A stretch of 15,235 bases of DNA from an uncultured Candidatus Saccharibacteria bacterium (GTDB lineage Bacteria > Patescibacteria > Saccharimonadia > Saccharimonadales > JACDBH01), in NCBI GenBank assembly GCA_946479835.1, contig CAMLHD010000018.1, forward strand, positions 1 through 15,235. Reading direction: 5' to 3'. The notes beneath the pieces were generated by a model. It was not told the origin of the DNA, made no database searches, and saw nothing but the letters and a program-made list of their open reading frames with translations. Shown here one piece after another: positions 7,424-14,666 of the stretch; the first letter of the stretch is position 1, and every line of letters begins with the position of its first letter. Position numbers and translations under genes: made by a program.

Positions 7424-7429
7424 ATATTA
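7424..7429 (-). promoter_or_regulatory. Possible -10 box immediately upstream of the HELLH protein gene
   Basis: TAATAT on the minus strand (4 of 6 to consensus) ends 8 nt before the ATG at 7415, so transcription would start about 2 nt before the codon. Only 40 bp separate this gene from clpC, so read-through from clpC is also possible; no T-rich terminator follows clpC. Confidence 0.3.
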
Positions 7430-7455
7430 CCCCTAAGACTTGGCGTCGGCTAAAT

Positions 7456-9963
7456 TTACTTGGCCGCCGGCGCTACCGGCTTCTCGTGCTGCAGGCTGAA
7501 TACCAGGCCCTTTTTGTCAGAGCTGACATTGATGATATCGCCTTTCTGATAATGCTCGTCCAACAGTCCTTCGGCAATATGGTCTTCAATGTCGTCTTGG
7601 ATCAGCCGGCGCATAGGACGGACGCCGTTCTTGGCATCATAGCCTTTCGTCAGCATGACCTGCTTGGCACCGTTGATGACATGCAGGCCGATGCCGTGCT
7701 TGACCAGGCGCCCGCGCAGCTCATCCAGCTGCAGGTCCATGATCTTGAGTGCATCGGGTTTAGTAAGCGCCCTGAAAACGATGGTCTTGTCGATGCGGTT
7801 CAGTAGCTCCGGACGCATGATTTTCTTGAGCTCTTCCAGCACCTTGTGCTTGTTCTCGGCATGCAAAGTGTCGAGGTCTTCGATGGTCTTTTGGTCGGAG
7901 GCATGGAAGCCGAGATTAGCTTCTTGCTGCAGCTTTTCAGCGCCGACGTTGCTGGTCATGATGACGATGGTGTTGGTAAAGTCTATGGCCCGGCCCTTGG
8001 CGTCGCTTAAGCGGCCGTCTTCCAGCATCTGAAGCAGCATGTTGAAGACATCCGGATGGGCTTTTTCGATTTCGTCCAGCAGTACCACGCTGTAGGGCTG
8101 GCGGCGGATCTTATCTGTCAGCTGGCCGCCATCATCATAACCGACATAGCCGGCCGGTGCGCCGACCAAGCGTGAAACGGTGTGGTGTTCGCCGAACTCG
8201 GACATGTCGATCTTAACCAGCGCTGAGTCAGAGCCGAAGAATTCGCGGGCCAAGACCCTGGCCAGCTCAGTCTTGCCTACGCCTGTTGGACCAAGAAAGA
8301 TGAACGAACCGATCGGGCGAGAAGTCTGACCGATGCCGATGCGGTTGCGCCGGACGGCGCGCGCTAGAGCATTGACAGCTTCGTCCTGGCCGATGACATG
8401 CCGGGCAAGGTTCTGTTCCAGATTGCGCAGGTATTTGGCTTCGGAACGGATGACTTTATTCACCGGTACGCCGGTGATGCGTGCCACGACATCAGCGATA
8501 TCCTCAGTCGTAAGCTTAAGGCTCTTTATGCCCTTGCCAGCGGCCTGAAGCTTATCGATCTGCTCATGGATCTGTGAAGCGCGCTGCTTGTATTCGGCGG
8601 CTTTTTGATAATCCTCGGAATCAACGGCGTCGTCGATGCGCACATTCAACAACTTCAGTTCTTTCTGCAGCTTACGCAATGCCGGGGGCGTCTTGCCTTT
8701 GCCGACGCGCAGAGCCGCCGAGGCTTCGTCGAGCAGGTCGATGGCCTTGTCAGGCATGAAACGGTCGTTTATGTAGCGTTTGGCTAGGTTGGCAGTGTTT
8801 TCCAGAACATCGTCGTCAATACTGACGCCATGGAATTTTTCGTAATGCTTCTTGAGGCCTTTCAGGATGGCGATGGTTTCCGGCACGGTGGCCTCGGGTA
8901 CCTGGATAGGCTGGAAACGGCGCTCCAGGGCAGCGTCTTTTTCGACGTATTTGGTGTATTCGCTGGTGGTGGTAGCACCGATCAGTTGGATGCGGCCGCG
9001 TGCCAAAGCCGGTTTCAGGATATTGCCGGCGTCCATACTGCCCTCGGCGGCGCCGGCACCGACGATCAAATGCAGCTCGTCTATAAAAACAATACTTTTA
9101 TTCTCATTTTCAAGCTCGGCCATGACTTTTTTGAGCCGCTCCTCAAATTCGCCGCGGTACTTGGTGCCGGCGATCATGCCGGCCAGATCAAGCGTGATGA
9201 TGCGCTTGTCGATCAGGCTGTCGGGCACGTCTTCGGCTATGATGCGTTGGGCCAAGCCCTCTACGATGGCAGTCTTGCCAACACCGGGCTCACCAATAAG
9301 AACCGGGTTGTTCTTGGTGCGACGATTCAAGATAGTAATGACGCGGGCGATCTGCGCTTCGCGGCCGACTACCGGATCCAGCTTGCCAGCTCTAGCCTGC
9401 GCGGTCAGGTCTGTACCATAGGTATCGAGTGCCGTCTTGCCACGTACGCGCTTGCCACGGCGCCGGGTACCCGGCTCCTGGCCGCTGTTGTCTTCGTATT
9501 GCTGCCTATTCAGGAACTGTTCAAGCTCATTGGTCAAAGCATCGGTGTTGACGTTCATATCGCGCAGGAGCGTGGTGGCGCGGGCGTTCTTTTGGCTAAG
9601 AATGCTGTAGAGGATGTGTTCGGTGCCGCAGAATTCCTGGCTGAACTCCTGGGCCAGCTCGTAGGCCATCTTAAGAGTCAGTTTGGCAGTTTCGCTTAAG
9701 CCCTTGGCCCCCATATTGATAACTATGCTCTTAGGCGTGAGGTTGAGCGCCAGCCGAGCCCGCTCCAAAGTTACGCCAGCGCCTTCCAATACTTTGGCGC
9801 CCATAGAGCTTTCCTGTGCCAGGACCCCGAGCAATAGGTGCTCGGTACCGATGTATGCACTGTTGAAGGACCGTGCGATAGCATCGGCATGCTTCAGGCT
9901 TTGCAGCGCGTTATCAGTTAGATGATTCAAAAATTCTTGAAAGTCAGGTGAATCAGGCATCAT
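7456..9963 (-). CDS. clpC: ATP-dependent Clp protease ATPase subunit ClpC
   Basis: Hsp100 unfoldase of 835 residues that feeds substrates to ClpP. Order: Clp-N double repeat (about 8-150, with [10 protein letters not shown] and [10 protein letters not shown]); first AAA+ module with Walker A GEPGVGKT (224-231) and Walker B IVFIDE (291-296); a UVR-type middle segment (about 428-475), which marks ClpC rather than ClpA or ClpB; second AAA+ module with Walker A GPTGVGKT (558-565) and Walker B VVLLDE (626-631); and a C-terminal D2-small domain. The LGF tripeptide (684-686) sits where ClpP-docking loops lie, so ClpP partnership is expected; clpP is not in this window. The start could be either of two adjacent ATGs (9963 or 9960). 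Just upstream are an extended -10 and a CIRCE operator, implying HrcA-controlled heat-shock expression. Confidence 0.97.
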   Translation of the reverse strand: MMPDSPDFQEFLNHLTDNALQSLKHADAIARSFNSAYIGTEHLLLGVLAQESSMGAKVLEGAGVTLERARLALNLTPKSIVINMGAKGLSETAKLTLKMAYELAQEFSQEFCGTEHILYSILSQKNARATTLLRDMNVNTDALTNELEQFLNRQQYEDNSGQEPGTRRRGKRVRGKTALDTYGTDLTAQARAGKLDPVVGREAQIARVITILNRRTKNNPVLIGEPGVGKTAIVEGLAQRIIAEDVPDSLIDKRIITLDLAGMIAGTKYRGEFEERLKKVMAELENENKSIVFIDELHLIVGAGAAEGSMDAGNILKPALARGRIQLIGATTTSEYTKYVEKDAALERRFQPIQVPEATVPETIAILKGLKKHYEKFHGVSIDDDVLENTANLAKRYINDRFMPDKAIDLLDEASAALRVGKGKTPPALRKLQKELKLLNVRIDDAVDSEDYQKAAEYKQRASQIHEQIDKLQAAGKGIKSLKLTTEDIADVVARITGVPVNKVIRSEAKYLRNLEQNLARHVIGQDEAVNALARAVRRNRIGIGQTSRPIGSFIFLGPTGVGKTELARVLAREFFGSDSALVKIDMSEFGEHHTVSRLVGAPAGYVGYDDGGQLTDKIRRQPYSVVLLDEIEKAHPDVFNMLLQMLEDGRLSDAKGRAIDFTNTIVIMTSNVGAEKLQQEANLGFHASDQKTIEDLDTLHAENKHKVLEELKKIMRPELLNRIDKTIVFRALTKPDALKIMDLQLDELRGRLVKHGIGLHVINGAKQVMLTKGYDAKNGVRPMRRLIQDDIEDHIAEGLLDEHYQKGDIINVSSDKKGLVFSLQHEKPVAPAAK

Positions 9964-10014
9964 AATTTTTTACCCCACTCGTTCAGCGACTGTTTTAAAT
10001 AAATCGCTACATAC

Positions 10015-10023
10015 ATAATAACA
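10015..10023 (-). promoter_or_regulatory. Extended -10 promoter of clpC
   Basis: The minus strand reads TGTTATTAT, an extended -10 (TGn plus TATTAT). It predicts transcription start near 10008 and a ~45 nt clpC leader. The TG extension and upstream bases lie inside the CIRCE arms, so a bound repressor would block polymerase. Confidence 0.55.
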
Positions 10024-10056
10024 TTTAGCACTCAGGGTGCAAGAGTGCCAAATGTT
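10020..10056. promoter_or_regulatory. CIRCE operator (HrcA binding site) upstream of clpC
   Basis: TTAGCACTC (10025-10033), nine spacer bases, then GAGTGCCAA (10043-10051) matches the CIRCE consensus TTAGCACTC-N9-GAGTGCTAA at 17 of 18 positions. The symmetry extends to 14 bp arms (10020-10033 and 10043-10056) with the same single mismatch. CIRCE is the binding site of HrcA, the repressor of class I heat-shock genes; hrcA itself is not in the window. The site overlaps the clpC promoter, and its far edge overlaps the stop codon of the preceding 97-codon gene. Confidence 0.9.
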
Positions 10057-10348
10057 ATCCGGTGAACTTAAGAGTAGCCAAGCGTATGCTCTGAGCCAAC
10101 ACCATCTTCGCAGCCCGGCGCCGTATGCCCCGTTCTTCGGGGCTGATGCTGATTTCAACTAGCCGCCGGATAGTCTGCCATCTTTCGGGAACTTCGGGCG
10201 GCGGCTGTACGAATTCGTTAGGATCCAAGTTGATGAATGTGCCGTCCTCAAATCTTAATGACGTATTCATACTGATCGGGCCGCACTGCCTTAGCGGCAT
10301 TACCCGATCAATTACAGCTTTTGGTTCCGTGGGGACTTGTTCAGGCAT
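10055..10348 (-). CDS. Hypothetical protein, 97 residues
   Basis: A small open frame between nusA (25 nt upstream) and the clpC promoter. The product is soluble: no membrane span and no signal. It begins with a Pro-rich stretch, then SLRFEDGTFINLDPNEF (30-46), a PPPEVPERW linker (49-57) and a basic helical C-terminus (about 58-95) that might bind nucleic acid. An AGGT sequence 8 nt before the ATG at 10348 gives a modest ribosome binding site, and spacing to nusA suits co-transcription. Codon 27 (ATG at 10270) is an alternative start; if used, the strong hairpin at 10273-10310 would lie in the leader rather than in the gene. I do not recognise a family. Being a real gene is likely but not certain. 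Confidence 0.6.
   Translation of the reverse strand: MPEQVPTEPKAVIDRVMPLRQCGPISMNTSLRFEDGTFINLDPNEFVQPPPEVPERWQTIRRLVEISISPEERGIRRRAAKMVLAQSIRLATLKFTG
10273..10310. repeat. Strong hairpin inside the 5' part of the 97-codon gene
   Basis: TGATCGGG (10273-10280) pairs with CCCGATCA (10303-10310), and directly inside it CCGC (10281-10284) pairs with GCGG (10294-10297), giving 12 pairs with a 5 nt bulge and a 9 nt loop. No T-run follows on either strand, so it is not an intrinsic terminator. It could modulate expression or mRNA decay between nusA and clpC. Confidence 0.5.
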
Positions 10349-10373
10349 GATTATCTACCTGCTTTTTAGAAAT

Positions 10374-11528
10374 TTACTCGCCGTGTTCTTCGATGGCTTC
10401 GAGCAGCGAGTTCTCGAGCTGGTCCTTGCGCTTCAGCTTCTGGACCGGCTTGACGGCCTCGACATTGGCTTCGGGTGCCGGCTGGTTGGCCGTATCAGCA
10501 GCGATATCGATGTCGTAACCGGTCAGCTTGCTGGCCAGGCGCACATTCTGTCCGGCCTTGCCAATGGCGATGCTGAGCTGGTCTTCGTCAACAGCGACGA
10601 TGGCTTTCTTGGCGGCTTCATCCAGGCGGACGGAATTGACCTTGGTCGGGCTTAGGGCGTTCTGGATGAATGTCTTGGTGTCTTCGTCCCAAACGACGAT
10701 ATCAATCTTCTCTTGGTCGCCGACTTCGGACATAACGGCGTTTACGCGGGTACCGTGGCCGCCGACGAAGGTACCGACCGGATCCACTCCTTGCACGGTG
10801 CTGGCAACGGCGATCTTGGAGCGCACGCCGGCTTCACGGGCGATGGCCTTGATCTGCACAGCGCCGCTGTCCATCTCGGGCACTTCAGCCCGAAACAGCC
10901 ATTCGATGAATTCCTGGCAGCCGCGTGATACTACCAGTTGCGGGCCGCGGAAGCCGCGTTCGACGTCTTTTAGATAAACCTTCAGGCGCTGGCCGGGGTG
11001 GTATCGCTCGCCCTGGATCTGTTCGCTCCTGGGCATGATGGCTTGGGCCTTGCCAAGCTCCATACGCACGATGTTGCCTTCAACGCGCGAAACGATGCCG
11101 TTCACGACGGTGCCGATCTTGTCTTCGAATTCGGCCATAACGATTTCGCGCTCGGCCTCACGCAGGCGCTGCAAGATTACTTGCTTGGCAGTCTGCGCAG
11201 CCACGCGGCCGAAGGATTCGACCTTCTGGTGGACTTCCATAACATCGCCGACTTTGGCGTTCTTTTTCATGACGCCAGCGTCTTTCAGGCTGATTTCGAT
11301 AAATTCGTCTTCGACTTTTTCAACCACAGTCTTAGAAATATACGCATCGACTTCGCCGCTGTTGAGGTTCATGGTCACGCGGACTTCCTGTTCACGATCG
11401 CCGTAGTCGCGGCGGTAAGCCGCCGCCAGGGCCTGCTCCACCACGTCCTGCACGACTTCTTCGGACAGATTCTTTTCTTCGGCGATAACCTTTATGGCTG
11501 CGCCGAGGCTTTTTAGATCAAAATCCAT
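10374..11528 (-). CDS. nusA: Transcription termination/antitermination factor NusA
   Basis: RNA polymerase-associated factor controlling pausing, termination and antitermination; 384 residues, the length of Gram-positive-type NusA without the proteobacterial C-terminal repeats. Order: N-terminal polymerase-binding domain (1-~125), S1 domain (~135-200), KH1 with the GxxG loop GGHG (256-259) in GVDPVGTFVGGHGTRV, and KH2 with GKAG (323-326) in QLSIAIGKAGQNVRLAS, then a short charged tail. KH1 more usually reads GPRG or GQRG, so GGHG is a small departure. A strong AAGGAG (complement of 11536-11541) sits 7 nt before the ATG at 11528. Usual partners rimP (upstream) and infB (downstream) are absent; a 97-codon ORF and clpC follow instead. 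Its promoter and a terminator-like hairpin lie just upstream, suggesting attenuation. Confidence 0.97.
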   Translation of the reverse strand: MDFDLKSLGAAIKVIAEEKNLSEEVVQDVVEQALAAAYRRDYGDREQEVRVTMNLNSGEVDAYISKTVVEKVEDEFIEISLKDAGVMKKNAKVGDVMEVHQKVESFGRVAAQTAKQVILQRLREAEREIVMAEFEDKIGTVVNGIVSRVEGNIVRMELGKAQAIMPRSEQIQGERYHPGQRLKVYLKDVERGFRGPQLVVSRGCQEFIEWLFRAEVPEMDSGAVQIKAIAREAGVRSKIAVASTVQGVDPVGTFVGGHGTRVNAVMSEVGDQEKIDIVVWDEDTKTFIQNALSPTKVNSVRLDEAAKKAIVAVDEDQLSIAIGKAGQNVRLASKLTGYDIDIAADTANQPAPEANVEAVKPVQKLKRKDQLENSLLEAIEEHGE

Positions 11529-11549
11529 AGTTTTTCTCCTTTTCTCATC

Positions 11550-11575
11550 AAAAAACCCGACCTCTTTTGGCCGGG
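11550..11575 (-). terminator. Intrinsic terminator-like hairpin in the nusA leader
   Basis: On the minus strand CCCGGCC (11575-11569), a 6 nt loop and GGTCGGG (11562-11556) form seven pairs (one G-U), followed directly by TTTTTT (11555-11550). It lies between the predicted nusA start site (~11580) and the nusA SD, 8 nt before the latter. In this position it would act as an attenuator or 5' stabilising hairpin rather than a gene-end terminator. Confidence 0.65.
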
Positions 11576-11586
11576 CAACTGCATGA

Positions 11587-11615
11587 ATAATAGCGCAAAA
11601 CGCCTAAAAAGTAAA
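11587..11615 (-). promoter_or_regulatory. Promoter of nusA
   Basis: The minus strand shows TTTACT (11615-11610, 4 of 6 to TTGACA), exactly 17 bp, then TATTAT (11592-11587, 5 of 6 to TATAAT). Predicted transcription start is ~11580, giving a ~52 nt leader that contains the hairpin/T-tract and the AAGGAG site. Confidence 0.55.
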
Positions 11616-11625
11616 CGATATATTG

Positions 11626-11649
11626 AAAAACCGGCCCCACCCGGCCGGT
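11626..11649 (-). terminator. Intrinsic terminator upstream of the nusA promoter
   Basis: On the minus strand ACCGGCC (11649-11643) and GGCCGGT (11636-11630) form a perfect 7 bp GC-rich stem with a 6 nt loop, running into TTTTT (11630-11626). The plus strand has only a poor T-run after the stem, so it probably serves minus-strand transcription arriving from 11750 or so, such as a transcript carrying the 15-codon ORF. Confidence 0.6.
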
Positions 11650-11664
11650 CTTTGCCTGCGGGAA

Positions 11665-11712
11665 CTAACGGTTCAACTGGCGCGATTCGCGCTCTTTGGG
11701 CCATCCGAACAT
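11665..11712 (-). CDS. Possible 15-codon ORF in the nusA upstream region
   Basis: ATG at 11712-11710 to TAG at 11667-11665 encodes MFGWPKERESRQLNR. An AAGGAA ribosome binding site (complement of 11719-11724) is placed 6 nt before the ATG, a better signal than several full genes here have. The ORF ends 15 nt before a perfect terminator stem on the same strand, so the unit looks like a short transcript of ~100 nt. No convincing promoter is seen; TGTGATAAA (complement of 11753-11761) is a weak extended -10. It may be a leader or regulatory peptide, a small protein, or chance. The longer frame it ends (reaching into the aminopeptidase gene) is a shadow. Confidence 0.3.
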   Translation of the reverse strand: MFGWPKERESRQLNR

Positions 11713-11731
11713 TTTTATTTCCTTTTTGTTT

Positions 11732-11749
11732 TTGCTTTGACATAAGCAA
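11732..11749. repeat. 6 bp inverted repeat in the nusA-aminopeptidase divergent region
   Basis: TTGCTT (11732-11737) and AAGCAA (11744-11749) flank six bases. It sits between the divergent start regions and includes a chance-like TTGACA (11737-11742). It could be a small operator, but is short enough to arise by chance. Confidence 0.25.
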
Positions 11750-11770
11750 TTTATCACAAAACTTAAGGTT

Positions 11771-11778
11771 GCTACAAT
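11771..11778 (+). promoter_or_regulatory. Extended -10 box of the aminopeptidase gene
   Basis: TACAAT at 11773-11778 preceded by TGC (T at 11770) forms TGCTACAAT, an extended -10 one base from consensus. Normal spacing puts transcription start at about 11785, which is the first base of codon 2 (GTG), 3 nt past the annotated ATG at 11782. The true start may therefore be a leaderless GTG, or transcription may begin slightly earlier at 11782. Confidence 0.45.
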
Positions 11779-11781
11779 AAA

Positions 11782-14328
11782 ATGGTGAAAAAGTCCGTGA
11801 CACGTCTTTTCGAGAGCCTTAAGCCTGTTAATTACAGGCTGGCGATTGAGCTTGAACCGGCCGCCAAGAAATTTCACGGTTCGGTTGAGATACAAGCCAA
11901 ACGCACAGGACGGCCATCGCAGCGCATCACCCTGCATGCCAAAGGCCTGAAAGTGACCCACGCCGAGCTTATCAAGCACGACAAGAAAAGCGGCGAAGAG
12001 GCTATAAGGATCGACCGCATCAATCTGCATGCCGGGTACGACGAGCTGCGGCTGCATGCCGCCAAAATGATTTACCCCGGCGACTACACCATCAAGCTCA
12101 AATTCAGCGGCCGGATAACTGACCCTATGAACGGCTTGTACCCCTGTTACTTCAGCCATGATGGCAAAGACAAATTCCTGCTGGCCACGCAGTTCGAAAG
12201 CCATCACGCCCGCGAGGTTTTTCCGTGTATCGACGAGCCCGAGGCCAAAGCTGCCTTCGACCTCGCGCTGACCGCTCCCAAGACCGGCAGCCTGCTGTCC
12301 AACACGCCGGCCGCCAAGTCTGAAACCAAAGGCGCTAAGCAGACTGTCATGTTCGAGACTACGCCCGTCATGAGCACCTACCTGCTGGCACTGGCGTATG
12401 GCGACATCGGCTTCAAAGAAGCCAAGACCAAGCGAGGTACGCTTGTGCGCACTTACGCTACGCCCGACCAGGTAAAACACACCGGCTTCGCGCTCGAGAC
12501 CGCCGTCAAGGTCTTAGAGTTTTATGAGGATTATTTCGGCATCCCATACCCGCTAAAAAAGTGCGACATGATCGCCCTGCCCGACTTCGCCTCCGGAGCC
12601 ATGGAGAACTGGGGACTTATCACCTACCGGGAACAGGCTTTTTTGGTCGATCCTAAGAACACCAGCCTGCCGACCAAGCAGTACGTTGCAATGGTTGTAG
12701 CCCACGAACTGGCGCACCAATGGTTCGGCAACTTAGTGACTATGCGCTGGTGGACCGATTTGTGGCTTAATGAAGGCTTTGCCTCATGGATTGAATATCT
12801 GGCAGTTGACGAATTATTCCCCGATTGGCAGATGTGGACCCAGTTCATCGCCAACGAGCAACAGCCGGCGCTTAAGTTAGACGCTCTCGACAACACACAT
12901 CCGATAGAGGTACCTATCAATCATCCGGACGAAATCCGCACCATCTTTGACGCTATCAGCTACAACAAAGGCGCAAGCGTCATACATATGCTGCACGGCT
13001 ACTTGGGCGCCAACGACTTCAAAGAAGGCTTACGGCATTATCTTAAACAGCACGAATACGGCAATGCCGTGACTTCGGATCTATGGGCAGCGCTTGAGAA
13101 AGCCAGTGGCAAACCGGTCAGGAAATTCATGCACGCCTGGACGACCCTGCCAGGCTTTCCGCTTGTTTCTTACACTCAGCATGGCCAAACGGCCAAATTG
13201 AGCCAGCAGCGGTTTTATACCAAGCGGCCCGACAAGCCCGACAACCAGCACTGGCCGGTACCGATCTTAGGCAGTGCTAAGGGTGCGGACAGCTTCAATA
13301 CGGCCGAAGCAAGCCTCAAAGCTAAGCAACCCGCCAAGATAAATGTCGGCCAAAGTGGATTTTACCGAACCCTGTATGACACTGAATCATTGAAAGCGAT
13401 TACCGCCAAGCTTCCTGAATTAGAGCCGCTCGACCGGTTGGGCCTGCTGGCCGACAGTTTCGAGATTGCCAAAGCCGGCATGAGCTCGGCCGCCGACAGC
13501 CTTGCGCTGCTTTCGGCCTACGGCAGCGAGGATAACGCAGCCGTCTGGGACATCATCGCGGCCGCTATTTCGGATGTGAAACGTGTCATGGATGACGAGA
13601 CTGTCCGGGCCGCACTTAAGCCGTTTGTGCGCGAGCTGACGGCACAGCAGTTGGCCCGCCTGGGCTGGGAAGAGGCCAAATCCGACAGCCATTTCGATAA
13701 ATTGCTCCGGCCGACCATTCTGGGACTAAGCGCTTCCGCCGATGAGCCGGACGTGGTCAAGGGCTGCCTGGAACGCTTTAATTCGGCCAAGGACATCGAA
13801 GCCGTACCGGCCGACCTAAGGGGCGTTGTCTTTACTACCGCCGCCCGGGTCGCGGGCGATGAAGCCGTCTTTGATAAACTGTTTGATTTTCATAACAATA
13901 CCGGCAATTCCGAAGACCGCACTACTCTTGCTGCCGCTCTTACGGCCTTTGAAGCGCCCAAACTGATAGAAAAAGCCCTGTCGCAGATCATGACCAAAAA
14001 TGTTCGCCGTCAGGACGCCATGTACTGGCTGGCTTATAGTTTCATGAACCGCTATGCCAAGCGGACGGCTTGGGACTGGATGCGCGTTAATTGGGAGTGG
14101 CTGGACAAAGAGCTAGGATCGGACCTTAGCTTTTACCGCACGCCGATCTACGCCGGCCGATCTTTTAGTGACGAGGCTATCCTGAAAGAATATGACGAAT
14201 TCTTCGAGCCCAAGCGCAAACCAGCCCTAGACCGCAGCATCAACCAGGGCCGCGAGATGATGGAAGCGCAAATCGCCTGGAAACAACGCGATCTCAACAA
14301 AGTGCTTGATTTCTTATCTGAGAATTAA
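11782..14328 (+). CDS. M1-family zinc aminopeptidase
   Basis: Cytoplasmic metallopeptidase removing N-terminal residues from peptides; 848 residues, with no signal peptide. Landmarks: N-terminal beta domain (about 15-200) with HHAREVFPCIDEPEAKAAFDL (141-161); the aminopeptidase exopeptidase motif GAMEN (272-276); zinc site His308-Glu309-x-x-His312 with third ligand Glu331 in LNEGFASWIE; catalytic Tyr394 in ISYNKGASVIHML; and a C-terminal helical ERAP1-like domain (about 520-848). All catalytic residues are present. The layout resembles puromycin-sensitive/tricorn-interacting-factor type M1 enzymes rather than E. coli PepN, so no symbol is given. The start may be ATG 11782 or GTG 11785. There is no SD. 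The 3' end overlaps the convergent yraN stop by 3 bp, both stops using one TTAA. Confidence 0.96.
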   Translation: MVKKSVTRLFESLKPVNYRLAIELEPAAKKFHGSVEIQAKRTGRPSQRITLHAKGLKVTHAELIKHDKKSGEEAIRIDRINLHAGYDELRLHAAKMIYPGDYTIKLKFSGRITDPMNGLYPCYFSHDGKDKFLLATQFESHHAREVFPCIDEPEAKAAFDLALTAPKTGSLLSNTPAAKSETKGAKQTVMFETTPVMSTYLLALAYGDIGFKEAKTKRGTLVRTYATPDQVKHTGFALETAVKVLEFYEDYFGIPYPLKKCDMIALPDFASGAMENWGLITYREQAFLVDPKNTSLPTKQYVAMVVAHELAHQWFGNLVTMRWWTDLWLNEGFASWIEYLAVDELFPDWQMWTQFIANEQQPALKLDALDNTHPIEVPINHPDEIRTIFDAISYNKGASVIHMLHGYLGANDFKEGLRHYLKQHEYGNAVTSDLWAALEKASGKPVRKFMHAWTTLPGFPLVSYTQHGQTAKLSQQRFYTKRPDKPDNQHWPVPILGSAKGADSFNTAEASLKAKQPAKINVGQSGFYRTLYDTESLKAITAKLPELEPLDRLGLLADSFEIAKAGMSSAADSLALLSAYGSEDNAAVWDIIAAAISDVKRVMDDETVRAALKPFVRELTAQQLARLGWEEAKSDSHFDKLLRPTILGLSASADEPDVVKGCLERFNSAKDIEAVPADLRGVVFTTAARVAGDEAVFDKLFDFHNNTGNSEDRTTLAAALTAFEAPKLIEKALSQIMTKNVRRQDAMYWLAYSFMNRYAKRTAWDWMRVNWEWLDKELGSDLSFYRTPIYAGRSFSDEAILKEYDEFFEPKRKPALDRSINQGREMMEAQIAWKQRDLNKVLDFLSEN

Positions 14329-14666
14329 ATCTCCCTGATATCAACTTCCAGGCTGCTTAGATCACCGGTGACCGAAGCGGCTAACAGCTGGTACTCCCCT
14401 GCCCAACCCTTCGTTAATACGTAAGCCTCGGCGGCCCGCTGCATGCGGTGCAGCTTCTGGCTGGTAATGTAGTCGAAGCCGTCGCCGGCTAAGTCGGTCT
14501 TGCGATACTTAACTTCGACAAAATAAAGTATCTTGTCTTTTTCGGCGACAACATCAATTTCGGCGAACTTGGTTTTCCAGTTCTGACCGATGATCCTATA
14601 GCCAAGCCCGGCAAGTTGGCGTGCTACGGCATTTTCGGCGAAGCTGCCAGTGGAAGTTGTGTTCAC
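14325..14666 (-). CDS. yraN: UPF0102 (YraN) family endonuclease-like protein
   Basis: A 113-residue protein of the YraN family, which has a restriction-endonuclease-like fold and is commonly next to rnhB. Seen here: an N-terminal helix with GSFAENAVARQLAGLGYRII (7-26), then the PD-(D/E)xK-type core Glu36-Ile-Asp38 (AEIDVV) and Glu51-Val-Lys53 (FVEVKYRKT), and a helix KLHRMQRAAEAYV. The function is unsettled in the family; nucleolytic activity is inferred from the fold. The start is GTG (14666-14664), overlapping the rnhB stop in a GTGA, a classic coupling arrangement. The stop overlaps the convergent aminopeptidase stop. Confidence 0.92.
   Translation of the reverse strand: MNTTSTGSFAENAVARQLAGLGYRIIGQNWKTKFAEIDVVAEKDKILYFVEVKYRKTDLAGDGFDYITSQKLHRMQRAAEAYVLTKGWAGEYQLLAASVTGDLSSLEVDIREI

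Noticed and set aside
8830..9699. 289-codon plus-strand open frame opposite clpC
   Set aside because: Entirely antisense to conserved ClpC domains; a by-product of GC-rich codon use.
11737..11742. Perfect TTGACA as a -35 box for the aminopeptidase gene
   Set aside because: The nearest good -10 (11773) is 30 bp away, and the position 17 bp downstream reads AACTTA, a poor -10. Probably chance.
11513..11803. 96-codon minus-strand open frame overlapping the nusA start
   Set aside because: It runs through both terminator hairpins and the nusA promoter in another frame, has low-complexity basic content, and has no ribosome binding site.
11665..12480. 271-codon minus-strand open frame running from the aminopeptidase gene into the nusA upstream region
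   Set aside because: Mostly antisense to the M1 catalytic gene; only its last 15 codons, with their own ribosome binding site, deserve notice.
14663..14665. UGA recoded to glycine, as in Gracilibacteria/SR1
   Set aside because: rnhB ends at this TGA at the expected family C-terminus and it overlaps the next start as GTGA. No gene here contains an in-frame TGA. One TGA is limited evidence, but standard usage is the simpler reading.
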